Shown: piece by piece, positions 45,002 through 58,108 of the stretch | Layout of the letters: each line of letters begins with the position of its first letter | How positions within the stretch are numbered: position 1 is the stretch's first letter | NCBI GenBank assembly: GCA_047967505.1 | Contig: CM106539.1 | Length of the DNA stretch: 64,000 bases | Source of the DNA: Dipteris shenzhenensis | Lineage: Eukaryota; Polypodiophyta; Polypodiopsida; Gleicheniales | Reading direction: 5' to 3' (one strand) | Made by a program: the position numbers and the translations under genes | Notes under the pieces: model-generated | What the model saw: the letters and a program-made list of their open reading frames with translations, nothing else | Database searches by the model: none | Told to the model about the DNA's origin: nothing

Positions 45002-46719
45002 CTACCCATAAAGTTAATAACACCCATTTACAATATTAGATGCCCTAAAGGATTTTTTTGCAATCATTGTTTATGGTGCATACCAATGTAGCATACAAAG
45101 TACATTGTCTTTACAATCATTGTTTATGGTGCACACCAATGTAACATACAAAGTACTTGATTAGTTGGAGCTAGGAGTACAACAATGTACCTTGCATTCT
45201 TTGATATGAGTTATAGCTTAATATTACGTCCTCTATGTCATGCAAAAATGCAAACTCCTATTAATTATTTTGGGAGGGAAAGAGGAGCTAAAAGGGAGCA
45301 ATCAGTCTAATGTGAGAGGCAATTAACTTAAAGGGGGGAGGAGGGATCCATGAGAGGGGGGTGGGGGGGAGAATATGTCACTTCTGGGAGTGAGAGGAGT
45401 GACATTAATAAGAGGGAAAATGGCGGAAGGAAAAGTGGGGGACCATTGGAGGACATTCCCCTTTTAATTAATGGCACCTTTTTAAAAAAAATTAATAGAC
45501 ATAGGCCCATATATAAGGTTGCCATAATGCTCTTTATGCGAGTGGTAAGGATCAATTGAGAGTAAAGCTGGTGAGTGTAAATCTTTGTCTTTATCCTTCG
45601 AAGATTAATCCGCACCTCCTATCTCAGGTTCTCAACCATAACTTGAAAGGGTTAATGTGGATCTAATACAGTATTGTGAATTTCCAAAGGAAAAATAGAT
45701 GGCTCTTCACCATACTTTAAAGGATTGTTCTATAGTTTGAAAAAAGTAACCCTTATAAAAGCATAGGATAATTGTAGGCCAAAAGTAATGGATGAATTAG
45801 GTGTTTACGTAGTTTGATGGGAAGTGGAAAATAGAAAATGTCCCTTTTAAAAAACATTCCAAAGTTATATTGGGGGAGTATAAGATACCTTTAGTTGAAG
45901 AAAAACATGGCATGGAAATACCAAAAAGGTTCCAAAGTCCGAGCTAAAGTACAACCCTTTAAACATGCTCCTTTCATTTGTATGCACTAACAAATTCTTC
46001 ATATCAATTCGTAATCAATGGCCTTATGTTATAGCTGCCATTCCCATTAGGAAATTCCCCAAACATTTAGCTTTCCATTTATCGATGGTCACTACTCAAG
46101 GGGCCGCTTACTTGAGTGGCTTTATTTTACAACATATTCTAGTTGTTGAACATACTAGAATGATTGAGCTTCCACCAATTGCGCCCACACTTATTTGCTT
46201 TGAAGTTCCTAGGAAGGATTGGCTACAAGTGGAATTTTGATGGAAGGAGAATAAATATAGAGAGTCAAAAGGAATCCAACATGAAATCCGCAGGTTTGCA
46301 TGCCCAAAAAAGTTGCTTATTTATTTGCATACTAACTTTAACTGACGATAAACAAGTAAATCACAATTTCCAAGGTGGAGCAAAACCAAAAGAAGAGACA
46401 AAGAAGGATATGAAAGACATTTTTTTAATAAAAACGATGCTATCATTGATTAGCTCCAGACACCTTATAAAATAATAGAAACTAATGGACAAAAAATCTT
46501 TAAGTTTTTGAATATGGTACAACAAACTAAACTTTTGAGCATATGGGGTCGCCATTCACAACCCCATGGATGTTCCTTGTGTCTCGTAGAGGATGGGGTG
46601 GCATAGATGTTGGTTGTATTAACCTTGCTCGGATGAGGATAGAGCCATAATGTAGCCTATATTTTGAAAATGTGCCTTGCCTTTTGGTAGTGGGTTGATG
46701 TCAAAACATGTTGGTGTTA

Positions 46720-46890
46720 GACTCGAGCCCCAAGGTATGTGATGCTTGTGGGCTACTATCCAACCATTTTAGTGTGCTGGTGTCCAACCATGTTAGGCTA
46801 AAGCCCAAGGTTATGTGATGATAGTCGCATCCAACTATGTTAGTGGATTGATGTCCAACCATGTTAGTGTTAGACTCAAGCCCAAGCTTA
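46720..46890. repeat. Minisatellite inside the foldback loop
   Basis: Three to four diverged units share TGTCCAACCATGTTAG and AGCCCAAG.TTATGTGATG at 40-70 bp spacing. Confidence 0.6.
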
Positions 46891-46908
46891 TGTGATGTCC
46901 AAGAAAAT

Positions 46909-47178
46909 AGTGATCTTATGCCATGGAGCCACATTAAATTTAGGCTCACTTAGTACATTGAACTTAGGAACCTCCACTCCATTCAATCATTTGTTCAAGG
47001 AGTGTGGATGGACTCTAAAGTACAGTTAGGTTCAAAATCAAAGATAGGATTGTGACCTTATGCTATGGAGCCAAATTAAATTTGGGCTCACTTAGTACAT
47101 CAAACTTTGGAACCTCCAATTCATTCAATCATTTGTTCAAGGGTTGTGGATCAACTCTAAAGTATGGTTAGGTTCAAG
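46909..47178. repeat. Tandem duplication, period about 142 bp
   Basis: Units 46909-47034 and 47052-47178 share CTTATGC.ATGGAGCCA, GGCTCACTTAGTACAT and CATTCAATCATTTGTTCAAG. Confidence 0.85.
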
Positions 47179-47232
47179 TTTTTTTTTTTTTTTGAGAGAG
47201 AGAGAGAGATGTCACACACACACACACAGAGG
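47175..47232. repeat. Poly-T, (GA)n and (CA)n compound microsatellite
   Basis: T(15) or so, then GAGAGAGAGAGAGA, then (CA) repeats, at the inner edge of the right inverted arm. Confidence 0.85.
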
Positions 47233-48007
47233 GTTACTTTTTTCAAACTACCGAATAATCTTTCAAAGTATGGTGAAGAGCCATTTATTTTTGCTTTGGA
47301 AATTCACAAAAATTTATTGCCATGGGGAGAGCCACAATAGCCCTTTTAGCTTATGGTTGAGAACCTTTAATTTTTTATCTCTCTTGGGGAGAGAGGGTGT
47401 AGATTAATCTTCAAAGGATAAAGATGAAAATTTATAGTTACTCTCAAGTGAGCCTTACCACTAGCATAAATAGCATTGTGGAAATCTTATATATGGGCCT
47501 ATGTCTATCATATTTTTTCAAAAGGATGCCATTAGAGGGGAGTGTCCTCCAATAGTACCACACTTTTTGTTCCCCTCACAATAGCCTTCACCCTCTCTTT
47601 ATTAATCTCGACCCTCACTTCCATGCCCTTCTAAGTGGATCCCTCCTTCCTCCCTTTAAGTTAATTGCCTCTCAGATTAGATCCCTTTTACCTCCTCTTG
47701 CCCTCCCAAAATAATTAATAGCAATTTGCATTTTTGCATGACATAGAGGGCTTAATATTACGCTATAACTATTTGGCACATGGAAAGTATCATATCAAGT
47801 CATGCAACGTACATTTTTGTACTCCTAGCTCCAACTACTTAAGTACTTTGTATGTTATATTGGTATGCACCATAAAGAATGAATGCAAAAACAATGTACT
47901 TTGTATGCTACATTGGTATGCACATAAACAATGATCACAAAAGTTTCATTGGGGCATCGAATATTATAAATGGGTGTATTAACTTTATAGGTCACTATCA
48001 TTAAAAA

Positions 48008-48880
48008 TCTCACATCACCCAACAAGTGACATGGTTGGCACTTCATAAAGGTAGTTGAGGGCTAGCATAAATGTCTATTGTGTCTAAGTGCAATGAATCA
48101 TTCACATCCTGGACATCTTAATTTGTATCTAACACCACTTGAATCTTTAACATCTCGATCATTGTTTTTTAAATAGGTATTTATGTCTATAACAGGAATG
48201 ACATTTTTATGGTCAAAGCAAGTCTTTTTCAATATCCACAATACTAATGGAGCATTAAGTTATTTTACTATAGAAACTCCTTCCACTACAAAAATTGTGA
48301 GATGTGAGTTATGGATCACGAAAACAAGTTCCACCTTAGCTACTAGTAAGAGAATCATCTCTTACATGAGGACTCCATTATTGTCTTTTTGCCTTGCTCC
48401 CCATCTCCACCTCCACTTGGTCCGCCCTTACATGAGGACTCCATTCTTGTCCCTTTTGCCATACCCCCCACCTCCACCTCCATCTCACATTACCCAACAA
48501 GTGACATGGTTGGCACTTCATATAGGTAGTTGAGGGCTAGCATAAATGTCTATTGTGTCTAAGTGCAATGAATCATTCACATACTGGACATCTCAATTTG
48601 TATCTAACACCACTTGAATCTTTAACATCTCGATCATTATTTTTTAAATAGGTATTTATGTCTATAACAGAAATGACATTTTTATGGTCAAAGCAAGTCT
48701 TTTTTCAATATCCACAATACTAATGGAGCATTAAGTTATTTTACTATAGAAACTCCTTCCACTACAAAAATTGTAAGATGTGAGTTATGGATCATGAAAA
48801 CAAGTTCCACCTTAGCTACTAGTAAGAGAATCATCTCTTACATGAGGACTCCATTATTGTCCCTTACTCCCCATCTCCAC
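48008..48880. repeat. Repeat D, copies 2 and 3 (tandem, period 475 bp)
   Basis: Copies start at 48010 and 48485 and are about 97% identical by eye over more than 300 bp (fewer than ten differences), far closer to each other than to copy 1. Each copy ends with GAGAATCATCTCTTACATGA and leads into the C-rich minisatellite. The duplication is recent. Confidence 0.85.
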
Positions 48881-49020
48881 CTCCACGCCCTTACATGAGG
48901 ACTCCATTCTCGTCCCTTTTGCCATACCCCCCACCTCCACCTCCACCGCCACCTCCTCCTCCAATGTAGTCCCTTTTGCCTTACCCCCCACCGCCACCTC
49001 CACTTGGTCCCATACCTCTT
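48355..49020. repeat. Minisatellite of TACATGAGGACTCCATT..CCATCTCCACCTCCAC units
   Basis: Four or more units of about 50-60 bp (48360, 48430, 48839, 48892) share TTACATGAGGACTCCATT, TTGTCCCTTTTGCC and a CCCCAYCTCCACCTCCAC tail. They are interspersed with D copies 2 and 3. Minus-strand Gly/Glu-rich frames here are repeat artefacts. Confidence 0.75.
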
Positions 49021-49162
49021 TTCCTTTTGATAGATTCTCTACATATGCTCTTCCTTTAAATGGATACAAGCTGCGTCACCCATCTACGATGGGCTAGAGA
49101 CCTACTCGGTCTCAAGGTGGATCTTAAAATGTCAAGAAACAAAAATTCAGGTTTCATAACCC

Positions 49163-49330
49163 TTTTGCTCTATGATCAACTTACTCAACAAACACAATTA
49201 AATTTATTAGGGGAGCTCTATGTAGATATATTGTATCTTTTTGAATTTGTTGTCTTTGCTCTATACTCAACAAACACAATTCAACTTATTAGGGGATCTC
49301 TATGTGGATCTATTGTATCTTTTTGTACAT
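49163..49330. repeat. Tandem duplication, period about 82 bp
   Basis: ACTCAACAAACACAATT, TTATTAGGGGA.CTCTATGT and TATTGTATCTTTTTG occur in both units. Confidence 0.85.
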
Positions 49331-49393
49331 GAATTTGGAGGCTTTAAGAATTTGTTTTGTATTATTGTGTTCTTTTGGACATCATTGTGATGA

Positions 49394-49408
49394 CTCTCTC
49401 TCTCTCTC

Positions 49409-49479
<71 letters not shown>

Positions 49480-49646
49480 ATGTATATGTATATGTATATG
49501 TATGCATGTATGTGTATATATATACATATCCATTTCTCTCATAGCATACATACACATGAGCATGTGTGCACGTGTGATACACAAATATGCATATGTATAT
49601 ATGTATGCATGTGTGTTTGTGTGTGTGCATGTGTGTGTGTGTGTGT

Positions 49647-49716
<70 letters not shown>
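49394..49716. repeat. Compound microsatellite CT-TA-TG-TATG ... TG-TC-AC
   Basis: (CT)n 49394-49409, (TA)n, (TG)n to about 49462, (TATG)n to about 49482 and variants, then (TG)n about 49607-49650, (TC)n 49651-49678 and (AC)n 49679-49716. The early (TG)n and late (AC)n tracts are complementary and could pair. All frames here are artefacts. Confidence 0.95.
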
Positions 49717-52690
49717 TTCCCCTTGGGGTCCCTTGTGATTTTTGAGTATGCATACTCATCCCCCTGGGGGACCTGTGTAAAGTCTATGCGTAAGAACACT
49801 TTAGAGGAAGAATTTGGGGTACATTATAGGCATCGTCCCCCACAAAAAGAACTTGGACTTGTGATTGGGGGTTTAATCATGTTGGAAAAGGTTTAGACTA
49901 GTACTTGGAGCAACCATGCATGCTCATGGTCATGGGAAGATCCTTATGAGAAACCATGTTGCTCATGGTCATGGGGAGATCCTTATGAATGTCAATGACA
50001 TAAGTGAGGTTATAAACATTTTCATTGGAATATATTGTGGTATTAAAGGAGTAATGTGCATGGGATATTTATTGGACCTTGGATACCAAAATATCCACTG
50101 GACAATCACTTGGATCCATGATATCCCTTGGACCATTATTGGAGAGGACTAAGTACACTTAATTGAAGTATGTTGGGACCATTGAGAGAATTCATGGCGG
50201 GTTAAGCAAGAACTCAGCAAAAGTAAATCACATGGCCTTATTGGTGGAGGATGGTGGTCCAAAATATTATGATAGTTTCTGTCAATAAGAAATTAAAAGC
50301 TTTGAAAGGTATAAGGCTTACCCTCCATCCAAACATAGTGTCTTCAAAGAGGCACATGGGAGCTTTGGAGCATGGAATACCAGCAATTCTAAACACGCTT
50401 TGAAGCTCGACATTAGAGCTTGAGCACTCCTTTACGATTGGACCTTCGACTGAAGGGGCGCGCTACACTGAAGCTATCCAAGTATGTTTTTTAGCACCCG
50501 AGAGTGCAATAGCTCTACACAAGAGCACGCTATGCCCAGTCTATTATCTGTGGCCTCGTTTGTGGATAGATGTTGGCTGGTTCGCGCCCCTAGGGTGCCA
50601 ACTCCCTTTAATAAGAAAACCTATCAAAATTTTGAGTATGAGATGAATTTAACAATATGCCGTGAGCAGAAATTATTCAAATTAACATGGTTGTGTTCTA
50701 CACTAAAAGAGCTTCAAATATGTCTTCACACCTTGAACTTTGGGTAACACATGAAAAAGTTACATTAATTTGAAAGGAGATGGGTTTTCATATTTTAGTG
50801 TATTTTTTGTTTTACCCCCCATCCAAAAGACCCCCCCCCCTTGGGCCTCACATTTTATGAAAATATGTACAAATCTTAAAATCTTGCATATTTTTCAACG
50901 TATATACCTTACATTTTGTGGGACGGGGGAGATGAGCTTTGCATATTTTTCCCTTGCATATTTGGATTTTTAAAAGGAAATCCTTGCATATTATATATGG
51001 ACCTTGTCCCCCCATACCCTGGATTTTGGACGATGGTAGTAACATATTACATATTGAGTTGGCCCCAGGTTCACGCCTTCCCCACTTTTATCAACAAAAT
51101 TTCTATCCTCTCATAATTCAAATCCTTCATGGATTCTCTTCACACTCGGTGCCCATGTAATAGGTGAAAGATAGGATAGAACGTATAACCTTGGAATGGT
51201 GGCAATGAGCGAGGGGATTTATCATGCATAGCCGAAGGGATTTTGCATGCAGGAAGAAATGAGCTGGAACAGCAGGCTTTGATTAGCGCTTAACTACTTC
51301 TACTTACATAGCAATTGCTATGTATCATAAAAACCTTTGCGACATTACCGTGATGATACTCTGCCTCCACTGCAGTTAGGTTGCCTAGAGCATTTCATAG
51401 CTCATAAAGAGCTAAGCATGAGTTACGAGTATTTTTCATATAATGATCTCTCTTTATTTTTCCTATTCCATGACCATTTTGGTAAGCTAATGGGGAATAT
51501 ATAATCAGGTTTACGTACTCAGACTTCGATCAAAAGTTGGATGCAAAACCGATGAGCGCCGTTTCACTTGGCTCTCCTAGTCGAAAGCACTTAGACCTCC
51601 CTGGAATTCGTTGTGTGGAAGATATTTCAGAGCTGAGAGCCCAGAGCCTAGTTGTGGTGCCCATAAGAGAAGCAGTATGCTCTAAAACCCGTCCGACACT
51701 TTGCATTCCCTTAGACTGAGTCTAGTATGTGCTTCTCCATCTTTTAGTCTGCTCAATAGTAGCTTGGCACTCGACTTATACACTCACTTTACTGCCTCTC
51801 AAACCTCCATACTTCACAATGACTTACAGCCTGTTACCTCAAAGACCATGACTTCACAACGACCACCGAAAGTTGTAAGCTCCTATATTTTATTGGCCTT
51901 ACGCTCATGAAGCATATACTTCTGAATGTTTGACAGTATGAGATCTTGGAGCACCCCTACTACGGTCTAAATTTATGCCTTGATTGTAGGCTAGCTACTA
52001 CCAGTTGCAGGTTCATTGCGATAGAATCACTCACAATGATTATTGCAAAAGAATTACTCACAAGGATTACTGCTGCTTGTGTAGATTGAGTGGATTGCTC
52101 TTTCTTTGCTTGCTTTTATGACACTGGCATTGCCAATGAGTGGATCGTCCACTTTGATAGTCGGTCATATGACTCAATCTACAGAGCCTATGGAATAGAG
52201 ATAAGTTACAACATGGTTTGTCATCTTTGCCTTTTCTTTCTTGCAGCTCGTTCGCTTGCCTAAATTCACTCATCTCACAAAAGCCAAGTGAAAGAAAAGC
52301 TGAATGCATATCGTGAGCGTAGGGATGAATATGCCAGCTATCCTACGTATATGTATTACATTACAGCCTTGGGCTTTTGTTAAGCTATGCACGCTGGCCA
52401 TTTTACGTCTACTTGAGTTTATTATATTGAAATTTCAATGCATGGACCCCAGGTTCATGGGACTTCAAGGGCATAGTAGAACCATTTACTATCCACGAGG
52501 AGCTAGCAGAACTAGGATGGGTTGCGACCCTCAGACTCCCTCTTAAGCTCTAAATTTTTATGAGAAATTTCTTTGATGTTGGATACTTGACTTTTGGATT
52601 TCTTAACAAGGATGGTCCCTTTATGAGTTTTTCCCTTAACTTTGGTTTAGTAAGTCACAAGTCATAGAATCCAATCACAAGTCATAACAG
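49717..52690. other. No gene recognised over about 3 kb
   Basis: A 39-bp duplication (TGCTCATGGTCATGGG.AGAT at 49921 and 49960) and a C(10) run near 50830 are present. Frames up to 87 codons occur but none is recognisable. Several stretches (50390-50640, 51200-52000) are less AT-rich and could be old element DNA. Confidence 0.35.
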
Positions 52691-52866
52691 GGAATTGGAC
52701 CATGGGATTGTACTTTGACTTGGGATTTTATGCGATTCCATTAAACATTTTTTACCTTATGGAATTTCCATTGGATTTGGAATTGGACCATGGGATTGTA
52801 CTTTGAATTGGGATTTTATGTGATTCCATTGAACATTTTTTACCTTATGGGATTTCCATTGAGATT
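52691..52866. repeat. Tandem duplication, 88 bp x 2
   Basis: GGAATTGGACCATGGGATTG starts at 52691 and 52779. Both units continue through TTGGGATTTTATG.GATTCC and TTTTTTACCTTATGG to the end with few changes. Confidence 0.9.
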
Positions 52867-55800
52867 TTATCAATAGAAATCAAGAATATAGCATGATTTT
52901 AAGTGTGAAATGATGAAAAGACCATGTAGCATGGAGTCTGTCCTTCAATTTTGACATTATCAAGGACCTTATTGCACTTTGATGTCTGCATGGATTTAAT
53001 TGGAAAATGCCAATAGGAGATCGAGGAAAGGTATAAGTATATTGAGGTTATATTTGGATTTCTTGACCTTGGGAATTCCCTTAGACTTGGTTGGAACACC
53101 CAAATTTATGGTTTACTTGAGATTCCCACTTATTACTTGGATTTCACTAACATTTTATATGTATTTCTTCATACCTTTAATTGCCCACTTTTGATTACTA
53201 TTGACTAGTAAAATGCCAAGATTTGATTATGCTAATCTAGATCGAGTGACACGGATAACAATTGTGTGCTGGCATTGAAGCCTAGCTTCCATAGCCTAAA
53301 TGAATTGTCCTAACTTTCATTTGGTTGTGATGGTGCCAGGTGAGTCGCCATACCTCTCCATCATATTTGAATTAGAAAATCAAAGGCATGAAGAGATGAT
53401 GTTGGCAACTTCGAGGAGCACTCTACAAATATTCTCCAAGTACTATGAAATAAGATTGAACTCTCTATTGGAGACTAGTCATCAGTATCGTTGTACTTTT
53501 TGCAATGTACTGACATAAATGTGAGTATAATAATTGACTCCCACTTTGACACCTTATTAAGAGGATGGTATGACATGGATTATTCTCACTTAAGTAGTAT
53601 TGAGAGGTTGGTTATTAATGGACTACTCTCACTAGGTGTTTGCAATAGTAGATGTTTGCAATTGGTTTACTTTGACATTGAAAACTAATCCAATAGTAAA
53701 GTAGGATAGATGTGCGATAGGACGAACACACACATACACCTATCTACTTGGTTTCAAGAAAAGGTATAGACACACACACTCGTACACTACACGGTTACAC
53801 CTTTTAGCACTTGATTATTGGATATAATGTTAACATCACTTTAGTACTCATATTTGTTGGGTTGGATCTACTTGTTGAATATTGCAAGGCACTACTTCCT
53901 TGTTGGAAGGATGATATATGGAATGCATCTGGCTCTTAGAGTTCGTCTTACGACTGACACTATCTCTGGGATGGGGAAATGGATGGACTTTGTGCTACAT
54001 GCTATTAGAGGATGTTGTACTAGGGTCATTGAGATACTTATGTTTATGGATTTTGTTGTGAGTTTGGATTTACATACGTTTAGTAAGGAACCTATAACTT
54101 TCACTATAGTTGTGTTAATATTTGACAATCTTCTCATCATCTTTGGTGATGGCTATATGATAGCTCATACCTTATGGGTTTTTGAAGTATCCTAGGTGTG
54201 ATGAAATAATTAAGCATGATAGCAAGGTCACTTGAAGCGCCATGCAACTGTATTTACATGTGGGTTCAGCATGCTCACCATAAATGATGTCCCTTTTTTC
54301 TTTTTATCCAACATATTCATGCTCAGGTTCGAGATGCCCAAGCTCGTGGTACTTCATATATAGTAAATTGTCCTTTCTATCAATTCTACTAGTGCAACAT
54401 TGGGTTGGTTTAGGTGACTCCTTAAGGATATTCAATGCTAGTGTTGGGAGTCATCCAACCATTCTCTGGTGACCTCCTTGTTGACACATTGATTTAATAT
54501 AATATTGCAAAGATGAGATTAAAAGTAATAGACCTGGAGCAATTGTTTGGTGGATAATATGGTGGTTAATATGGTGGTTACCATTATGAATGATTGCCAT
54601 ATCTCCTGTGGTAAGCAGCGCTGGAATATTTCTTGTTTTGGTTGTTTCTTGGATGGGAGGAATACAGCCGCCTGGAATCTCTCAGTGAATTTCTTACTTG
54701 CGCTCTATACTGAGACCAGCAAATTCACCTTTAGCTTTTCTTTACTGCTCCCTTGGACGTAACGGGTTGGTTCCTTGCTATGGTAGAGGTCCACTAGCTC
54801 CAATACTTACACACAAGCTGCAGGTGGTGAACATCTTGTTATGGTAGCCTCACAGGTTTGTGGATTTTCCATTTTTGTCGCTAAGTTTGATCTCTTGCTC
54901 CGATTAGTTGCTGCGATGGATATTAGTACAATAATGGACACTACCAAAACCTACATGGTTACTGGTGCATCTCACTGCTCATTGTTTTCAATACCAATTG
55001 CTTAAGAACCTCCTCCATAACCAGATTGAAGGTGCACATCGTTTGTAGCTTCATATTGGAAGCTCTTGCTAGAACTGCCCGTGAATTCTTCCTACTAAAT
55101 TCCCTTGTATTGCTGCCCACTCTCCTTTCGGGTGCATGCTCAGCAGCGAGGACCCTTAGTATCATTGCTGGAGTGTGGCTTCTCTGTCTCATTTGTCCCT
55201 TATGTTCAACCTAGACATAAAACTAATGTCTCAACCCTTCATGTATTCATGTTTAGGTGTTTTGCTCCAAATGTTGTTTAATCCCATCTTATTGGCTCGT
55301 CTTTGCTGTCTTACAAACACTATTGGGTATGCATGCCTTTAGAAGCATTCGTCTGAGAGCTATTACTTCTCTGCTCTATTCGGTCTATTCATCCCCTGGC
55401 ACTTGCTTCTAATTATGCGTACCTAGAATAGCTAATGGCAATGGTCAAATGACCTTATAGAGACTTGGAGTTTTGCTTGTGGTAATGTACATGAACATAT
55501 ACTCACTTGGCATGGCTACTAGGTGATAGATCGGTTGCGCTTCTAGTCCACTTTGCATGGCTGCTAGGTGGTAGATCGATTGCACTTGTAGTCCATGGCA
55601 TAGCCAACTTGGAAACCTCTATTGTGCAAAGCTTGCTTGGTATTTTGTATGTCGTTTCCCTACAAGGTTGTCCTATGATTCTAAGTCTGATAATGTCGTT
55701 TCACAACGTAAGTATTTTGGTCGGCTCTGGTGACCTTGTCTTTGTACTCTTCTTCCCTAGTGTTGCATTCAGTGCAGACCTTCCTTAGCCTATGCTAAGC

Positions 55801-56579
55801 CATTGCTCATAGCCAGTGGATCATTAGTAGTCATTGGACTGATATTGCTCAACTTAAAATTTTACGATGCCCTACAGTGGATCGCTAGTTGCAATCCGTT
55901 CTCTGTAATAGTTCGAGTTCGTACTTGCACACCCAGATACAAGAGTTTGTTGTTATCTACATAAGTTGTCTTTCGTGTGCTCCCAAAACCTCTCTGGAAA
56001 GAGATCGGATACCTTCGATCCTGGGTTACCTTGGATTTCCTACAGGAACGGATGCCCACTGCTTACCAGTCCTAAAGCAAGCTCATGGGTCTCATCCCTA
56101 CAGAGAAAGACGGGAAAGAGGCTTGCAGCAACTAATTGCTTTGTCACCTTTATGCTCTTACGTTCTTCCACTACTTCTATATGGTGCCTTTGCCACCATT
56201 CTTCCTCAAAGATCGAGTGCCGTGTTCCTTTTAGTCATTTTTTGTGCCTCCTATTGGTCTCAGACCTTGTGATTTTTTGGCTCACAAAAACCTGCTTCAA
56301 GGCGATTCATGAGCCTACATTGGTGACTCCTTTAGACCTTGTTCCTGGTTGTTCTTCTCAATAGCTAGCCTTCATAGCTTTTACTCGTATTGTTTTCTTG
56401 CTTGGAGAAGGCGTTCACCGTATCATATACACCCTTAGGGATGTTGCCTAACCAAGGTGGCTGCTATCAATGCCATACATTATGAGACTGCCAACCATGC
56501 CATACATTATCGGACCTTTTACACTTTAGAGTTCTTTATAGATATTCATAGGATAAAGCTTATATGGTTTAATTGCTTT
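52867..56579. other. No gene recognised over about 3.7 kb
   Basis: Frames of 60-132 codons exist (53854-54195, 55507-55788, 55889-56364 plus) but show no family motif. A 48-bp duplication (CATGGCT.CTAGGTG.TAGATC) lies at about 55511 and 55557, and CATGCCATACATTAT-type repeats at about 56472 and 56498. Possibly very old element DNA. Confidence 0.35.
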
Positions 56580-57924
56580 TAGTATATATATAAATATATA
56601 AATACATATAAATATAAATATAAATATAAATATAAATATTATTTATAGTTTTGCTAGTACTTTATTCAATGAAAATTATTCATTCAATTTATTCAATTCT
56701 TTTTTTGTTTTTAGCTTATGCATTTCCTACAATTTATCAAATTAATTGCATGGTTTGATGTAATAAAATTTCTCCCCTTTTCTCTTTATATAGAAGGCTC
56801 TTTATATAAAGCTCTCTCTCTTTTTCTATTTATTTACCTTTATATATAGCTTACCTGTGTATTCTCTTATGCACTTGGTTAGGGATTTTTTAATGTATTC
56901 GTTATTATTATTTTTCTCTTGGTTCAATGTTCTTTAGTTCTCGCTATGCTCTTCTTCACCTTTCCTTAACCCTGCTTACCTTCTAATTATCTTTTTTGTG
57001 AATTTGTACCTTTACTTTGTGGTTACCTTTAATTAATTTGGTTAGGTATGGATTCTTTTTAGTTTAATATAGTTAATGTGACTTCCTAAGTTATTTTCTT
57101 AGCCATTATTTTCTCTTTTAATGGTATTTATAGATTGTCATGGATTCTTTTTGGTTTATGATATTATCTCTATCCACTTCAAGATTTGGGTTAGCATTTA
57201 ATTAGTGAATTTTATTTCTTCATCGAAATTTCTTGCATTCATATAATGCATTTCTTCTATGTGAGTGTACCTAATGATAAAATGTCATCTTTTAGCTCAT
57301 GATAATATTGGAATCTTTCTTTCTTCCCATAGTTCTATTATTGTCTATATGATGTCATTTATACATGTTTAAAAAATTTAAGTTAATGGCAGGCTTGGGT
57401 TGGCATATGGTTGCTAAAACATTTAATCATGAAGGGATTACCCTCCCATGGTTAAGCTTTCACAAGTATGGTAATCCTTAAACAAACTCGGCAAATTCAT
57501 ATGCACTTCACCTTCAACTTTTGAATCTAAAAGCGATAACAAGCCGGGGTAAACATGCATTACCTGTCTACCCAATTGAAACTATGATGTTCTAACACGT
57601 GGTTTCTCTTAGATGGTGGCAGGTAAGTTGACCCCGACCTTGGATCTCGAATTACCAAAAGGATTCAGCGTTTAAACTTTGTATTCCAAATTTGGTCATG
57701 ATGAACTAGTTTGTTATCCCTCATCTAAGGTTTTGCATGAAATAATTCCTTGGTTGTATGCTATTTCCGTCGAATCTATGTTTGTAAATTTCTATCTTCT
57801 ATTTCATTGTTTTTTGGTTCTATTTTTGTCTTCTGTAGAAATATTTTTTCCAAATTCTAGTTCACTTCATCCTAATGATGGGATTAACTATATGGTTCTA
57901 TTTTGATGGGAGTATTAAATTTGA
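56580..57924. other. AT-rich DNA with a TAAATA hexamer array and a third copy of the 21-kb block
   Basis: (ATATAA/TAAATA)n lies at about 56580-56640. 57535-57640 resembles the core of the 21148/21583 repeat: GATAACAA, GGGGT, ACCTGTCT.CCCAA, TATG.TTCT and TTCT(C/T)TTAGATGGTGGCAGG occur in the same order. The 75-codon frame at 57679-57906 is not recognisable. Confidence 0.45.
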
Positions 57925-57971
57925 ACACACACACACACACACACATTAATTTTGCTTAATAATTAACTCAT

Positions 57972-58028
<57 letters not shown>

Positions 58029-58041
58029 AACACACACACAC

Positions 58042-58076
<35 letters not shown>

Positions 58077-58108
58077 TACACACACACATACACACAAACA
58101 CACACACT
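57925..58108. repeat. Interrupted (CA)n array
   Basis: (AC)10 at 57925-57945, (CA)25 at 57975-58024, then CACATA-interspersed CA tracts to 58108. Alternating CA/TG can adopt Z-DNA and is prone to length change. Confidence 0.95.

Larger units (their letters stand above)
45003..47993. mobile_element. Foldback-like structure: inverted arms of about 750 bp around a 1.47-kb loop
   Basis: Left arm 45003-45756 is the reverse complement of right arm 47229-47993, at roughly 80-85% identity by eye. Matching landmarks are CCATAAAGTTAATAACACCC against GGGTGTATTAACTTTATAGG at the outer ends, GAGCTAGGAGTACAACAATG against the complement near 47815, and TTCACCATACTTTAAAGG against the complement near 47265. 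Long inverted ends are typical of foldback elements and some MULEs. No clear target-site duplication or transposase was found. The loop has a 91-codon plus frame (45965-46240) of unknown nature. Confidence 0.65.

Noticed and set aside
49357-49896. Long frames of alternating Cys-Val, His-Thr or Tyr-Met residues on both strands
   Set aside because: They are translations of TG/CA/TC microsatellites and have no protein character.
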